Source: Hoyosella subflava DQS3-9A1
Lineage (GTDB): Bacteria; Actinomycetota; Actinomycetes; Mycobacteriales; Mycobacteriaceae
NCBI RefSeq assembly: GCF_000214175.1
Contig: NC_015564.1
Coordinates: 4,340,001 to 4,404,000 of the forward strand
Direction: 5' to 3'
DNA: 64,000 nucleotides
Part shown: positions 52,814-61,538 of the stretch, one piece after another
Position numbering within the stretch: the stretch's first letter is position 1
How the letters are laid out: every line of letters starts with the position of its first letter
Program-made: the position numbers and the translations under genes
The notes under the pieces: model-generated
What the model was told of the DNA's origin: nothing
The model's database searches: none
The model's input: the letters and a program-made list of their open reading frames with translations, nothing else

Positions 52814-55345
52814 CTAGTCCTTTGGGGTTGCCATCTGCCTCCTTGCTAGTTCCCGGAACGGCCCGTCGTGAGCCATCAATTCAGTGAAAGTTCCAAATTC
52901 TGCGATTCGTCCTTGTTCGAGCACATATATGCGGTCAGCATTACGAATCGTCGAGAGGCGGTGCGCGATGACAATGCGGGTTGTGCGGAGTTGCTCAAGG
53001 CGTTGCGAAACCGCCGCTTGTGCTTTGTCGTCGAGCGCACTCGTCGCCTCGTCGAGCAACACGATCCGCGGGTGCCGCACGAGCGCGCGCGCGATCATCA
53101 TCCGCTGCACTTGGCCGCCAGAGAACGTGAGACCGCCCTCCCCGACGATTGTCTGCATCCGCATCGGCATTCGTCTGATGTCATCCGCCAGATCGGCAGC
53201 CTCAGCCGCCCTCCACGCATCGTCTTCAGTTGCACCCGAGTCTCCGACAATCGATGTCAGAATCGCGCCCGGAAGTGGCGATGCGTTCTGCATCACGACA
53301 CCGAACTGCCGCCGCACCAGCGACGCGTCAAGAGAACGCAAGTCCTTGCCGTCGTACGCGACGACACCAGCAGTCGGGTTATCCAGACCTAGGATCAGTC
53401 GGAGCAGCGTCGACTTGCCCGACCCGGAGTGCCCGGTGATAGCCACGAACTCGCCCGGCTCCACCTCTATGGAGATCCCCGAGAGCACCGATTCGTCGAT
53501 ACCGGGGTAGGCGAACGAAACCGCGCGGACCGAGACCTTTCCCGTGAGCGCGCCCGGTTGTTCGGATCCGGTCCGTTCAGCGGGTTCGTCGAGTATCACC
53601 TTCACCCGGTGCCAGAGTGGAACTACAGCGAGCAGCGGACCTATTGCGAATGCCAGTGTGGTCAGTGCGGCTGTGAATTGCCCTGCGGCAGTAAGAACAG
53701 CGAGGAATCTGCCGTCGGAGATGTCACCCGCGAATCCTGCCGTCACCGACGCATAGAAGCTCAGCGCGAGGATGGGCGGCAAAGCTGCAGTGATCGCCGT
53801 GACCCATGCTTGCGCGGTCGAACCGAGGTACGTCGCACGCTGCTGGGCGCGATAGCGAATGGCCCATCGTGCAAGAATCCGCTGTTCCGCGCCCGCCACG
53901 CGAACTTTGGAAATCGAGCGAATCACTTGGTAGATCATCGCGGTCAGGTTGCCCATGTCTGTCAGCGCTGTGGATTGCTGGCGCACCGACCTGACATTGA
54001 GCATGCCCAAAGCGACAAGAACCGCGCTGATCACCAGCAGTGCGACCAGGCCCAATTCAGGCGAATAGACGAACAGCACCCCGACGCTGATCAGCGAGAA
54101 CACCATGCCGAGCAGCGCCGTCAGAACACCACCCGAGACAAGCTGCCGGATCTGTTCCAGGCCCACGGCCCGTGCCGCCAGGTCTCCGGTGTCATACTTC
54201 CGGAAGAATTCACTGGGCAGGCGAAGGAGGCGATCGGTCAGCCCCGGCTCGAGGACGGCAGCCACTTTCCCTTCGAGCCGCACGCTGACGACATTCTGTG
54301 TGTAGGTGACGAGGGCGAGCGTGACAGCCGCACCCGCCAGTAACGCGGTCACCGCCGCTAGCAGACCCGACGCTTGGGTGGGGAGCACCGATCCGAAGAC
54401 CGCGGCGACCGCCAGCGGCGTCACCAGTGCGACAACTCCCGCGAGCAGACCGAACCCGAGCAGCCAGCCCAGATCGCCGCGCACGGTCTTGAGCACGGAC
54501 CGCGAGATCGCTCCTGCGGAAGCGTCTTCCGGAAACGGCGCATACACGACATAGGCCGTGGAACTGAAACGTGCTGCGAGATCACCGTCAATCTCACGCA
54601 CGCGGCCATCGGCCGGGTCTCGCATGACGTAGCCAGCACGCTGCGGGATGAGCGCGATGGGTATCGAACCGTTCTCTGCGAAACCGAGGTAGGCGGCGCC
54701 AGGCCGCTTCCACCAGCGCGACGGCAATGTCACCACGCGAGAGCGGCAGCGCGCGGCCCGAAGCTGCATCTGTATGACATCGCTGTCCCCCGCCGTGACA
54801 CGGTCAACGGGCGGGAACGTAACTCCGAGGTACCCGCCCAGCTCATCGAGCACGGACGTAAGCTGACCGATCTGGGTGACCGACGGCCTGAAGGGCGTTG
54901 CCGAGCCATCCATCACCGTGGCCAGTCCCGCTATTGCTCCCTGGAGGGCTTCACGCTGCTGCGCAGATAGTGACGCGATCCGTTCAGGTTCGGCGGCGAT
55001 GGCGTCGGCGATCCTCTGCACTGTCGACTTAATCGAGTCGTCGAGTGTTTGCACATTCGCGGTGGCTGGGATCTCGTCCGACGGGACCAAGGCCACCTTC
55101 GTTTCCGGGCCACCTACAGCGAGAAGCCGCCAGCCGTCCGGGACTGTGTCACGAGCCGTCCGCAGCAGCGCATGCGGGCCGAGCGTTGCAAGGTAGTGCC
55201 GCCTGGCTGAATCTTTCCGCGTCAGAAACAGATTCAGAGTCCCCTGTGCAACATACAAACCGCCATCAGCCGCAACATCGAACGGCTGGTTGCCGCTCGC
55301 CGGCCGGACATTGACAGTGCCAGGGAAGTCCTGTGGTCTAGTCAT
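52814..55345 (-). CDS. NHLM-type peptide exporter ABC subunit 2 (permease-ATPase)
   Basis: An 843-residue half-transporter. An N-terminal soluble region of about 290 residues (GLYVAQGTLNLFL, cyclic-nucleotide-binding-like, as in NHLM ABC2 proteins) precedes six membrane helices and an ATPase with Walker A GHSGSGKST, a modified signature FSGGQVQRM and Walker B IVLLDEATSALD. No peptidase domain, as expected for this subunit. Its ATG overlaps the end of subunit 1 by 8 bp. Expected to export the modified peptide with subunit 1. Confidence 0.92.
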   Translation of the reverse strand: MTRPQDFPGTVNVRPASGNQPFDVAADGGLYVAQGTLNLFLTRKDSARRHYLATLGPHALLRTARDTVPDGWRLLAVGGPETKVALVPSDEIPATANVQTLDDSIKSTVQRIADAIAAEPERIASLSAQQREALQGAIAGLATVMDGSATPFRPSVTQIGQLTSVLDELGGYLGVTFPPVDRVTAGDSDVIQMQLRAARCRSRVVTLPSRWWKRPGAAYLGFAENGSIPIALIPQRAGYVMRDPADGRVREIDGDLAARFSSTAYVVYAPFPEDASAGAISRSVLKTVRGDLGWLLGFGLLAGVVALVTPLAVAAVFGSVLPTQASGLLAAVTALLAGAAVTLALVTYTQNVVSVRLEGKVAAVLEPGLTDRLLRLPSEFFRKYDTGDLAARAVGLEQIRQLVSGGVLTALLGMVFSLISVGVLFVYSPELGLVALLVISAVLVALGMLNVRSVRQQSTALTDMGNLTAMIYQVIRSISKVRVAGAEQRILARWAIRYRAQQRATYLGSTAQAWVTAITAALPPILALSFYASVTAGFAGDISDGRFLAVLTAAGQFTAALTTLAFAIGPLLAVVPLWHRVKVILDEPAERTGSEQPGALTGKVSVRAVSFAYPGIDESVLSGISIEVEPGEFVAITGHSGSGKSTLLRLILGLDNPTAGVVAYDGKDLRSLDASLVRRQFGVVMQNASPLPGAILTSIVGDSGATEDDAWRAAEAADLADDIRRMPMRMQTIVGEGGLTFSGGQVQRMMIARALVRHPRIVLLDEATSALDDKAQAAVSQRLEQLRTTRIVIAHRLSTIRNADRIYVLEQGRIAEFGTFTELMAHDGPFRELARRQMATPKD

Positions 55346-57200
55346 GGGACACCAGGTCCAAATATCGCCCACGATGGCGGATCAGCTCATCGTGCGTACC
55401 GCTCTCGATCACTTTGCCGTTCTCGAGGACGAGAATCTGATCACAATCGCGGATCGTCGACAGGCGGTGCGCCACAATCAAACACGTACACCCGCGGCGG
55501 CGGAGGTTCGAATCAATCTGCGCTTCCGTTATGGTGTCGAGGGCGCTTGTCGCCTCATCGAGGATGAGAATTGTGGGGGACGAGGCGAGCACTCGCGCAA
55601 TCTCCAGTCGCTGGCGCTGCCCGCCGGAGAGGTTGTTGCCTCCTTCGCTCAGCACATGCGCAAAGCCCCCGGACTTCGCCTCGATATCGTCAGCAATACA
55701 CGCGTCGTTCGCGGCGGTTGCAATATCAGTAGCGGCGACTCCCTCACTGAACAAGGCGATGTTCTCAGCTACCGTCGCACTGAAGAGCATGATCGACTGG
55801 TCCACTTTTCCCAGTGAAGCCGTCATGACAGCGCGGGGAACTTCAGCGCGAGGACGGCCATCAAACAGAATCTGGCCCGACCATGGCTCGTGAATTCCTG
55901 CGACGAGACCGGCGATCGTTGACTTTCCGCTCCCTGAGACTCCCACCAGGGCGACTCGCGCGCCCGGTTCAAGGACAAGGCTGAGGTTCTCGACCAGCGG
56001 CGGATCAGTCGTGACGTATCCGAACGTGATGTCCTTGAGTTCTACCTTGCCGGTGAGCTTTCCCGTCGCAACCTTTACTGGCTCGTCCTCACGCACGGCC
56101 GTGGGCTGCTGGAGTACGTCGTCAATCTGCATCAGCCAAGCGGACGCGTTCTGAAACTGGCTGGCAACCGAAACGACTTGGCCAATCGGTGCAAAGAAGG
56201 ATGCCGCGAGCACGTGGAATGCGATGAGTTCGCTCAGGCTGAGACGCTGCGTAATCACCAGCATTCCGCCCAGACCGAGAATGACAACGACGTTGAGCGA
56301 CGCGAGAAGCACTGGCACTGCGAGCAACCCTTGCGTCAGAACTCCGAGCCGCTGCTGAGCGTTGACAGCGCGGGCCTGGATACCCGCCCACCGCGCGAAG
56401 TACTCATCCTGAGCGCCGGTGGCCTTGATCCCATCGATCATGCCGATGCCAAGAAACGTATAGCCGCTCAATTGGATGAGAGTCTGCTGCAGGTTCTGAT
56501 TTACAGCAATTCTCGCGCGCGAGACCGCTACCAGCGCTATCGCGTTCAACGCGGCCATCGCGATTGCAGCGAGCGCAAGCGGTGTGCTGACAACTATCAG
56601 CACCGCCGCGAATATCACCATCGTTAAGGCACTGATCGCGGCCGTGGCGAGCTGGCCCGATACAAGGCCGGCCAACTGAGAATTGAGCTGCACGCGTGTG
56701 ACGAGTCCGCCCGGTGACCGTGCATCGAAGAATCGGATGGGCAGCCGAAGCAGGTGCGAGAGGAACGTCGCTGACATCCGGATAGAAACGACGATGCGCA
56801 CACGTGTCAGAAGCAGTTGCTGCAGCAGAGTCAGGGCAAACGACAGCACCAAGACAACTGTGCCGATAACCAGCACGGGCACAATCCAGTTATCGTTACC
56901 GGCCCTCAGAACCTCTTCGACGAAGATCGCTGTGAGCACAGCAGCCGCGGTCGTCGGCACGGTTATCAACAGTCCTGTGATGACGGCGAGAATGACACCC
57001 CGGGAAGAAAGGCCGAGCAGGCGCATCAGACGAAGAAATTCCGGATCACGCCGAGGCCTTTCGTGCACGCCGAAACTGGCCCCAGGCTCGAAGGTCAGCG
57101 CTATCTTGCTGTATGCCTCATCGAACTCGGTAGCGCTGGTGATCGTGGTGATCCTCGGTCCGACCAGCGACGACCGGTGCCTCCCCGACGGCGGCATCAC
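55338..57200 (-). CDS. NHLM-type peptide exporter ABC subunit 1, N-terminally truncated (no C39 peptidase)
   Basis: A 620-residue frame. From about residue 20 it matches the NHLM ABC1 family: the pre-membrane segment EFDEAYSKIALTFEPGASF, six helices, and an ATPase with GVSGSGKST, LSGGQRQRLE and ILILDEATSALD. Family members are about 700-730 residues and start with a C39 cysteine peptidase that cuts leaders after GG; this domain and the native start are missing. The first 15-20 residues and both Met codons come from unrelated DNA antisense to an M23 gene, so the gene is a chimeric remnant whose expression is uncertain. Confidence 0.85.
   Translation of the reverse strand: MMPPSGRHRSSLVGPRITTITSATEFDEAYSKIALTFEPGASFGVHERPRRDPEFLRLMRLLGLSSRGVILAVITGLLITVPTTAAAVLTAIFVEEVLRAGNDNWIVPVLVIGTVVLVLSFALTLLQQLLLTRVRIVVSIRMSATFLSHLLRLPIRFFDARSPGGLVTRVQLNSQLAGLVSGQLATAAISALTMVIFAAVLIVVSTPLALAAIAMAALNAIALVAVSRARIAVNQNLQQTLIQLSGYTFLGIGMIDGIKATGAQDEYFARWAGIQARAVNAQQRLGVLTQGLLAVPVLLASLNVVVILGLGGMLVITQRLSLSELIAFHVLAASFFAPIGQVVSVASQFQNASAWLMQIDDVLQQPTAVREDEPVKVATGKLTGKVELKDITFGYVTTDPPLVENLSLVLEPGARVALVGVSGSGKSTIAGLVAGIHEPWSGQILFDGRPRAEVPRAVMTASLGKVDQSIMLFSATVAENIALFSEGVAATDIATAANDACIADDIEAKSGGFAHVLSEGGNNLSGGQRQRLEIARVLASSPTILILDEATSALDTITEAQIDSNLRRRGCTCLIVAHRLSTIRDCDQILVLENGKVIESGTHDELIRHRGRYLDLVSHD
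57120..57145. other. Junction between lanthipeptide cluster and conjugative element
   Basis: Family similarity of the minus-strand exporter stops near TSATEFDE (about 57125-57140), and plus-strand M23-type sequence (ALVIVVILGPTSDD, a membrane helix end) begins at the same place. Both genes lose their 5' ends here, and GC content rises to the right. No IS, att repeat or tRNA is visible at the point. Either a real illegitimate recombination or an assembly join. Confidence 0.7.
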
Positions 57201-57358
57201 CGGAGGCGGCGGCGTGCCCGCCGGCGAGCTCAGCCTGCCGGTCGCCGAGGGCGACTACGTCGTGTCCTCGACGTATAAGAGCGCGGACCGGCCCGATCAC
57301 CGGGGCATCGACCTGGCCGCCCCCGACGGCACCCCGATGTACGCGATGGCTGGGGGGA
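57140..57358 (+). pseudogene. 5'-truncated, frameshifted N-terminal part of M23 peptidase gene
   Basis: In frame 1 this stretch encodes a membrane-helix end and the first half of a LytM/M23 domain: VPAGELSLPVAEGDYVVSSTY and the metal-ligand segment DHRGIDLAAPDGTP. The frame then breaks at a run of six G (57352-57357); removing one G restores AGGVVTAAG and continuity with the next entry. The native start codon is missing because of the junction. Confidence 0.75.
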
Positions 57359-58711
57359 GTGGTGACCGCCGCCGGCCCCGCCTCCGGGTTCGGGAACTGG
57401 ATCATCATCGACCACACGATCGACGGCAAGCCCTACTCGACCGTCTATGGCCATATGTGGGACGACGGGGTCGCAGTGCAAGTGGGCGACACCGTCACCG
57501 CAGGACAGCACATCGGCGAAGTGGGCAACAACGGCCAGTCCACCGGCGCTCACCTGCATTTTGAGGTGTGGGAGGGCGGGAGACTGGCGGGGGGAACCGA
57601 AACCGACCCCCAGCCGTGGCTCGACAGGGCGGTCAACCCAGGCTCCGGAGGGAGCGCCCCAGACGCCCAGGACAGCGACACGACCCCGTCCCCGTCCTCG
57701 CCGAAGCGGCCAGCCCCGCCGTCTGGCGGGGAAATGCCCGATTCGGACAAGATCCAGTCCAAGGAGAATCTGCAGGTCGACTCGATCCGTGTCGCCCGGG
57801 CCGTCGCGCAGCGGTTCCCGTCAGTGCAGACCATCGGCGGCTGGCGCCCGGTCGATGCCTACCCGGACCACCCCTCGGGGCGGGCAGTGGACATCATGAT
57901 CCCGGACTACGAGTCCGGCGAGGGCCGTGAGCTGGGAAATCGGATCAAGAACTACCTGCTCACGCACCGCGAGTTCTTCAACATCGAGTACATGATCTGG
58001 CGGCAGATGTACATCCCCGCCGAAGGTCAGCCCAACCAGATGCCGGACCGGGGCACCCCGACCGAGAACCACTTCGACCACGTCCACGTCACCGTCGTCG
58101 GTGGCGGGAAACCGACGAGCGACCAGCGCTACGGATCGGCCCCGACCGACGGGGCCGACGACTCCTCGGAGACCAGCGGAACAGCCGCCGGCGAGGACTG
58201 CGCCCCAGACTTCGGGCACCGGAGCCTGAACACCGGTGAGATCCCCGAGGAGTTGCGAAAGTGGATCGACCTGGGTGGCCAGGTGTGCCGCCAGGTCGAT
58301 TCGCCGCTGCTAGCTGGGTTGATCTATCACGAGTCGGCAGGGTTTCAGGCCACCGCGGTGTCACCGGTCGGAGCCCAGGGCTACGGGCAGTTCATGCCTG
58401 GCACGTGGGCGTCCAAGGGCGCGAAGGTCGACGATAACGGGCAGGTGGCCGGCCCGCCCGGCTCGGGATCCCCGTCCGACCCGGCAGATGCCACGATGGC
58501 CGCCGCCCGCTACCTGTGCGAGATCGCTGAAGGCCAGCGAGAGGGCATCGCCTCCGGCCAACTCAGTGGGGATCCGCAGGCACTGATGCTGGCCGGGTAC
58601 AACGCTGGCCCCGGAGCGGTGCAGCAGTACGGCGGGGTTCCGCCCTACGCCGAGACCCAGAAGTACGTGGTCATCGTGCCTCAAGAGGCCGAGCGGTTCG
58701 GACGCGCATGA
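57359..58711 (+). CDS. M23 peptidase (C-terminal half) - M15-like - lytic transglycosylase protein
   Basis: A 450-residue frame from GTG 57359. It begins with the rest of the M23 domain (HLHFEVW supplies the HxH zinc ligands), a Pro/Ser-rich linker, a middle domain like the M15-type ARB-07466 fold (VQTIGGWRPVDAYPDHPSGRAVDIMIP and HFDHVHVT), then an SLT transglycosylase (catalytic Glu in GLIYHESAGF, GAQGYGQFMPGTW, AGYNAGPGAVQQYGG). In conjugation it would open peptidoglycan for the transfer channel. The M23 part is split by the upstream frameshift. The stop overlaps the next gene by ATGA. Confidence 0.85.
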   Translation: MVTAAGPASGFGNWIIIDHTIDGKPYSTVYGHMWDDGVAVQVGDTVTAGQHIGEVGNNGQSTGAHLHFEVWEGGRLAGGTETDPQPWLDRAVNPGSGGSAPDAQDSDTTPSPSSPKRPAPPSGGEMPDSDKIQSKENLQVDSIRVARAVAQRFPSVQTIGGWRPVDAYPDHPSGRAVDIMIPDYESGEGRELGNRIKNYLLTHREFFNIEYMIWRQMYIPAEGQPNQMPDRGTPTENHFDHVHVTVVGGGKPTSDQRYGSAPTDGADDSSETSGTAAGEDCAPDFGHRSLNTGEIPEELRKWIDLGGQVCRQVDSPLLAGLIYHESAGFQATAVSPVGAQGYGQFMPGTWASKGAKVDDNGQVAGPPGSGSPSDPADATMAAARYLCEIAEGQREGIASGQLSGDPQALMLAGYNAGPGAVQQYGGVPPYAETQKYVVIVPQEAERFGRA

Positions 58712-59271
58712 ACGAGATGAGGGATCAAGCGATGAGCAGAACGAAACTAGTCCTACTAGCGGCACTAGTGATCGCAGTCGCGGTGGCCGCCGTGGCGGTA
58801 GCGATCACCCTGGGCCGCGAAGACGAACATGGCACCGACGCACACCTGCACATCGACCCGATCACCACGGCAGACGAGGTGGCGGTCGCGGTGATGTCCG
58901 GGGTCCACACGTGGACCCCGGCTCAGCAGCAGTCCCCGTGGGATGCGATGCACGCGATCGCCGACCAGCTGACCGGGCCGATGGCCACAGCAGCAGCGAC
59001 CCGCCCCGATCCCGACCCCACGCCCCGGCAATGGCCGGCCTGGGCCAGGTCCGGTGACCGCGTCATCGGAGCCGCCAGCCTGGCCGGCGAGCAGGACCCG
59101 GTGGACGACGACGCTCACGCCGCGCAGCGGGTGGTGCAGGTCCAGCAGAAGGTGCTGCACACCGACGGAGCGACCACCCCGCTCGAGCAGATCACCGTGA
59201 CCGTCGAGCTGGAGCGCGCCGGCGACCACTGGAAAGTCTCCGGCTACCAGTACAGATCCGTCGGCGAATAG
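58708..59271 (+). CDS. Membrane-anchored conjugation accessory protein, unknown family
   Basis: A 187-residue protein with one N-terminal transmembrane helix (LVLLAALVIAVAVAAVAVAITLG, about residues 12-33) and an extracytoplasmic domain ending in ITVTVELERAGDHWKVSGYQYRSV. The single anchor plus NTF2-like C-terminal strand pattern resembles VirB8/TcpC-type components, but similarity is too weak to name it. Position between cell-wall hydrolase and coupling protein supports a transfer role. Confidence 0.65.
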   Translation: MNEMRDQAMSRTKLVLLAALVIAVAVAAVAVAITLGREDEHGTDAHLHIDPITTADEVAVAVMSGVHTWTPAQQQSPWDAMHAIADQLTGPMATAAATRPDPDPTPRQWPAWARSGDRVIGAASLAGEQDPVDDDAHAAQRVVQVQQKVLHTDGATTPLEQITVTVELERAGDHWKVSGYQYRSVGE

Positions 59272-59304
59272 ACCACCCGCAAGCACCCGCACCAAGGAGC
59301 AGTC

Positions 59305-61035
59305 ATGGCAGGCAAAGACGTCGCACGAAAGTCACAGACGCGCGAACCCGGACCGACAATCGCCCTGGCCACCATGGGTCTCATCGCGGCCGCGGTGCTC
59401 GGCGTGTGGGCGTGCCTCACACTCGGGGAGAAGATCACGGCCAGTGGCCAGGACGTCCCCGGCAACCCGGTGGTCGCGGTGATCGACCTGGCGCAAGGAC
59501 AAATCGCGTGGACCACCGGCGCCACCGTCGTCGCGGTCGCCCTGGTGCTCATCGCCGGTGCACTGTTGGGCGGTGTCGCAGGTGCACTGGGGCGCCGGCA
59601 GGCCCGCAAGACTCGCGTAGACGACGTGAGCCAGCACCTGGCCGGCCGCGCGGACGTGAAATCACTGTCTGCCAAGAGCGTGACTCGCGCGAACCGCAGC
59701 CGGGGCGAGGCCACCAGCGTCCCCGGGGTGTACATCGGCAAAGAGGTCTCTACCGGGCAAGACCTCTGGGGCGGTTGGGAAGACCTGCACCTGGATCTGT
59801 GGGGTCCCAGGCAGGGCAAGACCTCCAGCCGGATCATCCCGATGATCCGGCGAGCGCCGGGAATCTGCATTTCCACCTCATGCAAGCGCGATGTCATCGA
59901 GGCGACCATGCCGTTTCGGCAGCAGGTCGGCCGGGTCTGGGTGCTCGACCCGCAGGACAAGGCCGTCGGCCTGGACACCTCGAGCTGGTACTTCGACCCG
60001 CTGGACTTCGTGCGCCGTGACCAGTGGTGGGACGGCAACGCCGAGGAGCTCGCCGAGATCTTCAACGCCGCCACCGCCCGCGGTGAGGCTGGCAGCGACC
60101 CGAACGCCTACTTCTACAGCCAGGCTGTCGACCTGCTCGCCTCGTTGTTCCTGGCGGCAGCGATGGAGGGGCGGCCCATCACCGATGTCTACGGCTGGGT
60201 ATCCAACCTGGAGGACTCCACCCCGGTCGAGATCCTCTCGGGCAGTCAATGGGGGCCGCAGGCCGCAGACCTAGCCAGTAAGTACCGCGCCGAGCCCCGC
60301 ACCCGCTCCAACGTCTTCTCCGCGGCCAAGAACATGATCTCTTGCCTGGGACGACGCCAGATCGTGCGGTGGTTGACCCCGCAGGCCGGCGCAGAGCGAT
60401 TCGACCCGGTGGCCTTCGCAAGCTCCACCGCCGACACGCTGTATCTGGTCTCCGATGAGGAGAACCCGATCGGTCGGCCGGTGACGTCGATCTTGACCGT
60501 GGCCGTGTTCAAGGCCCTGGTCGACCGCGCCGACACCTGCACTGGCTCGCGTCTGCCGGTCCCAGTGACCGCGGCGCTGGACGAGATCGCCAACATCGTG
60601 CGCTGGCCCCGCCTGCCGGACTACTACTCCACGTTCGGCTCTCGCGGCATCATCTGTGACACCGTGCTCCAGTCCTACGCCCAGGGCGTCGAGGTCTGGG
60701 GGGAGCAGGGCATGAAGAAACTGTGGTCGGCCGCGTCGATCGTGGTCATCGGCCCCGGGCACAAGGACTACCGCTTCCTCGATGAGTTGGCCCACCTCAT
60801 TGGCACCCACACCGAACAACAGCGTTCGGTCTCCCACGGCGGCGGCGATCGCGGTAGGTCCGTGTCTACACAGATCGTCGAGAGGCAGACCCTCAATGCC
60901 GCAGAGCTGGCGGCACTGCCCTTTGGACGAATGATCGTCCTGGCCACCGGCCGTCGGCCGATTCTGGCCCGAATGGTGCGCTGGGATCACCAGGATCTGC
61001 CCCCGGCGCCGAAGAACAAGGAGACGGCGGCGTGA
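59305..61035 (+). CDS. VirD4/TraG-type conjugative coupling ATPase
   Basis: A 576-residue coupling protein: two N-terminal transmembrane helices (about 18-40 and 68-92), Walker A in WGPRQGKTSSRI, Walker B in VTAALDEIANIVRWPRLP and the C-terminal TraM-recognition/TraG region (FGSRGIICDTVLQSYAQGVEVWGEQGMKKLWSAA). It would deliver the relaxase-DNA complex to the secretion channel. AAGGAG with 6-bp spacing supports the ATG. Overlaps the next gene by GTGA. Confidence 0.92.
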   Translation: MAGKDVARKSQTREPGPTIALATMGLIAAAVLGVWACLTLGEKITASGQDVPGNPVVAVIDLAQGQIAWTTGATVVAVALVLIAGALLGGVAGALGRRQARKTRVDDVSQHLAGRADVKSLSAKSVTRANRSRGEATSVPGVYIGKEVSTGQDLWGGWEDLHLDLWGPRQGKTSSRIIPMIRRAPGICISTSCKRDVIEATMPFRQQVGRVWVLDPQDKAVGLDTSSWYFDPLDFVRRDQWWDGNAEELAEIFNAATARGEAGSDPNAYFYSQAVDLLASLFLAAAMEGRPITDVYGWVSNLEDSTPVEILSGSQWGPQAADLASKYRAEPRTRSNVFSAAKNMISCLGRRQIVRWLTPQAGAERFDPVAFASSTADTLYLVSDEENPIGRPVTSILTVAVFKALVDRADTCTGSRLPVPVTAALDEIANIVRWPRLPDYYSTFGSRGIICDTVLQSYAQGVEVWGEQGMKKLWSAASIVVIGPGHKDYRFLDELAHLIGTHTEQQRSVSHGGGDRGRSVSTQIVERQTLNAAELAALPFGRMIVLATGRRPILARMVRWDHQDLPPAPKNKETAA

Positions 61036-61538
61036 GCCACTTATTCGACGAGACGATCGTCAAGGCGTTCAGCGCCACCATCAGTGAGGTCGCTAAGACC
61101 GCGCTGCCTGCAGCAGTACAGGACGTGCTGGCGACACCGCGCCTGTCGGATCACCTCGCTCGCACCATCGAGCGAGAGGTGGAGCAGTTCGCGGAGACCG
61201 AGTTGGGTGTACCGCCGTCTCTGCGTTTCACCGACGAGTTCGCGTTCTTCGATGACTACCTCCGGTACGCGTACGAGTCGACAGGGATGAGCCAGAAGTG
61301 GTGCTCACGGTGGTGGGCCCACGGCTCAGTGCGGTTTCGCATCCGCTCGATGTGGCTGGCCTACGAGGCGCTCGCCCGCAAAGAACCGGCCACGTGTGAC
61401 GAGCTGTTTCTTCGCACCATCGGGGACCACCACATGACCCTGCTGACGGGGGAGGGTTCTCCGATGCGCGCCTGCGACACCAACCATCAACCAGGAAAAC
61501 CACTCAAATCCGATCCAGTTGAAGGAGGCGCATCATGA
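61032..61538 (+). CDS. DUF4913 protein of conjugative elements
   Basis: A 168-residue protein. The DUF4913 part is FTDEFAFFDDYLRYAYESTGMSQKWCSRWWAHGSVRFRIRSMWLAYEAL with the downstream TCDELFLRTIGDHHMTLLTGEGSPMRAC. The Trp-rich core and paired Cys are family features; function unknown, but the family is nearly confined to actinobacterial mobile elements. It overlaps both neighbours by 4 bp. Confidence 0.82.
   Translation: MSHLFDETIVKAFSATISEVAKTALPAAVQDVLATPRLSDHLARTIEREVEQFAETELGVPPSLRFTDEFAFFDDYLRYAYESTGMSQKWCSRWWAHGSVRFRIRSMWLAYEALARKEPATCDELFLRTIGDHHMTLLTGEGSPMRACDTNHQPGKPLKSDPVEGGAS

Noticed and set aside
57120-57200. Insertion sequence or att site at the cluster/element junction
   Set aside because: No inverted repeats, target duplication, integrase or tRNA end could be seen on either side.
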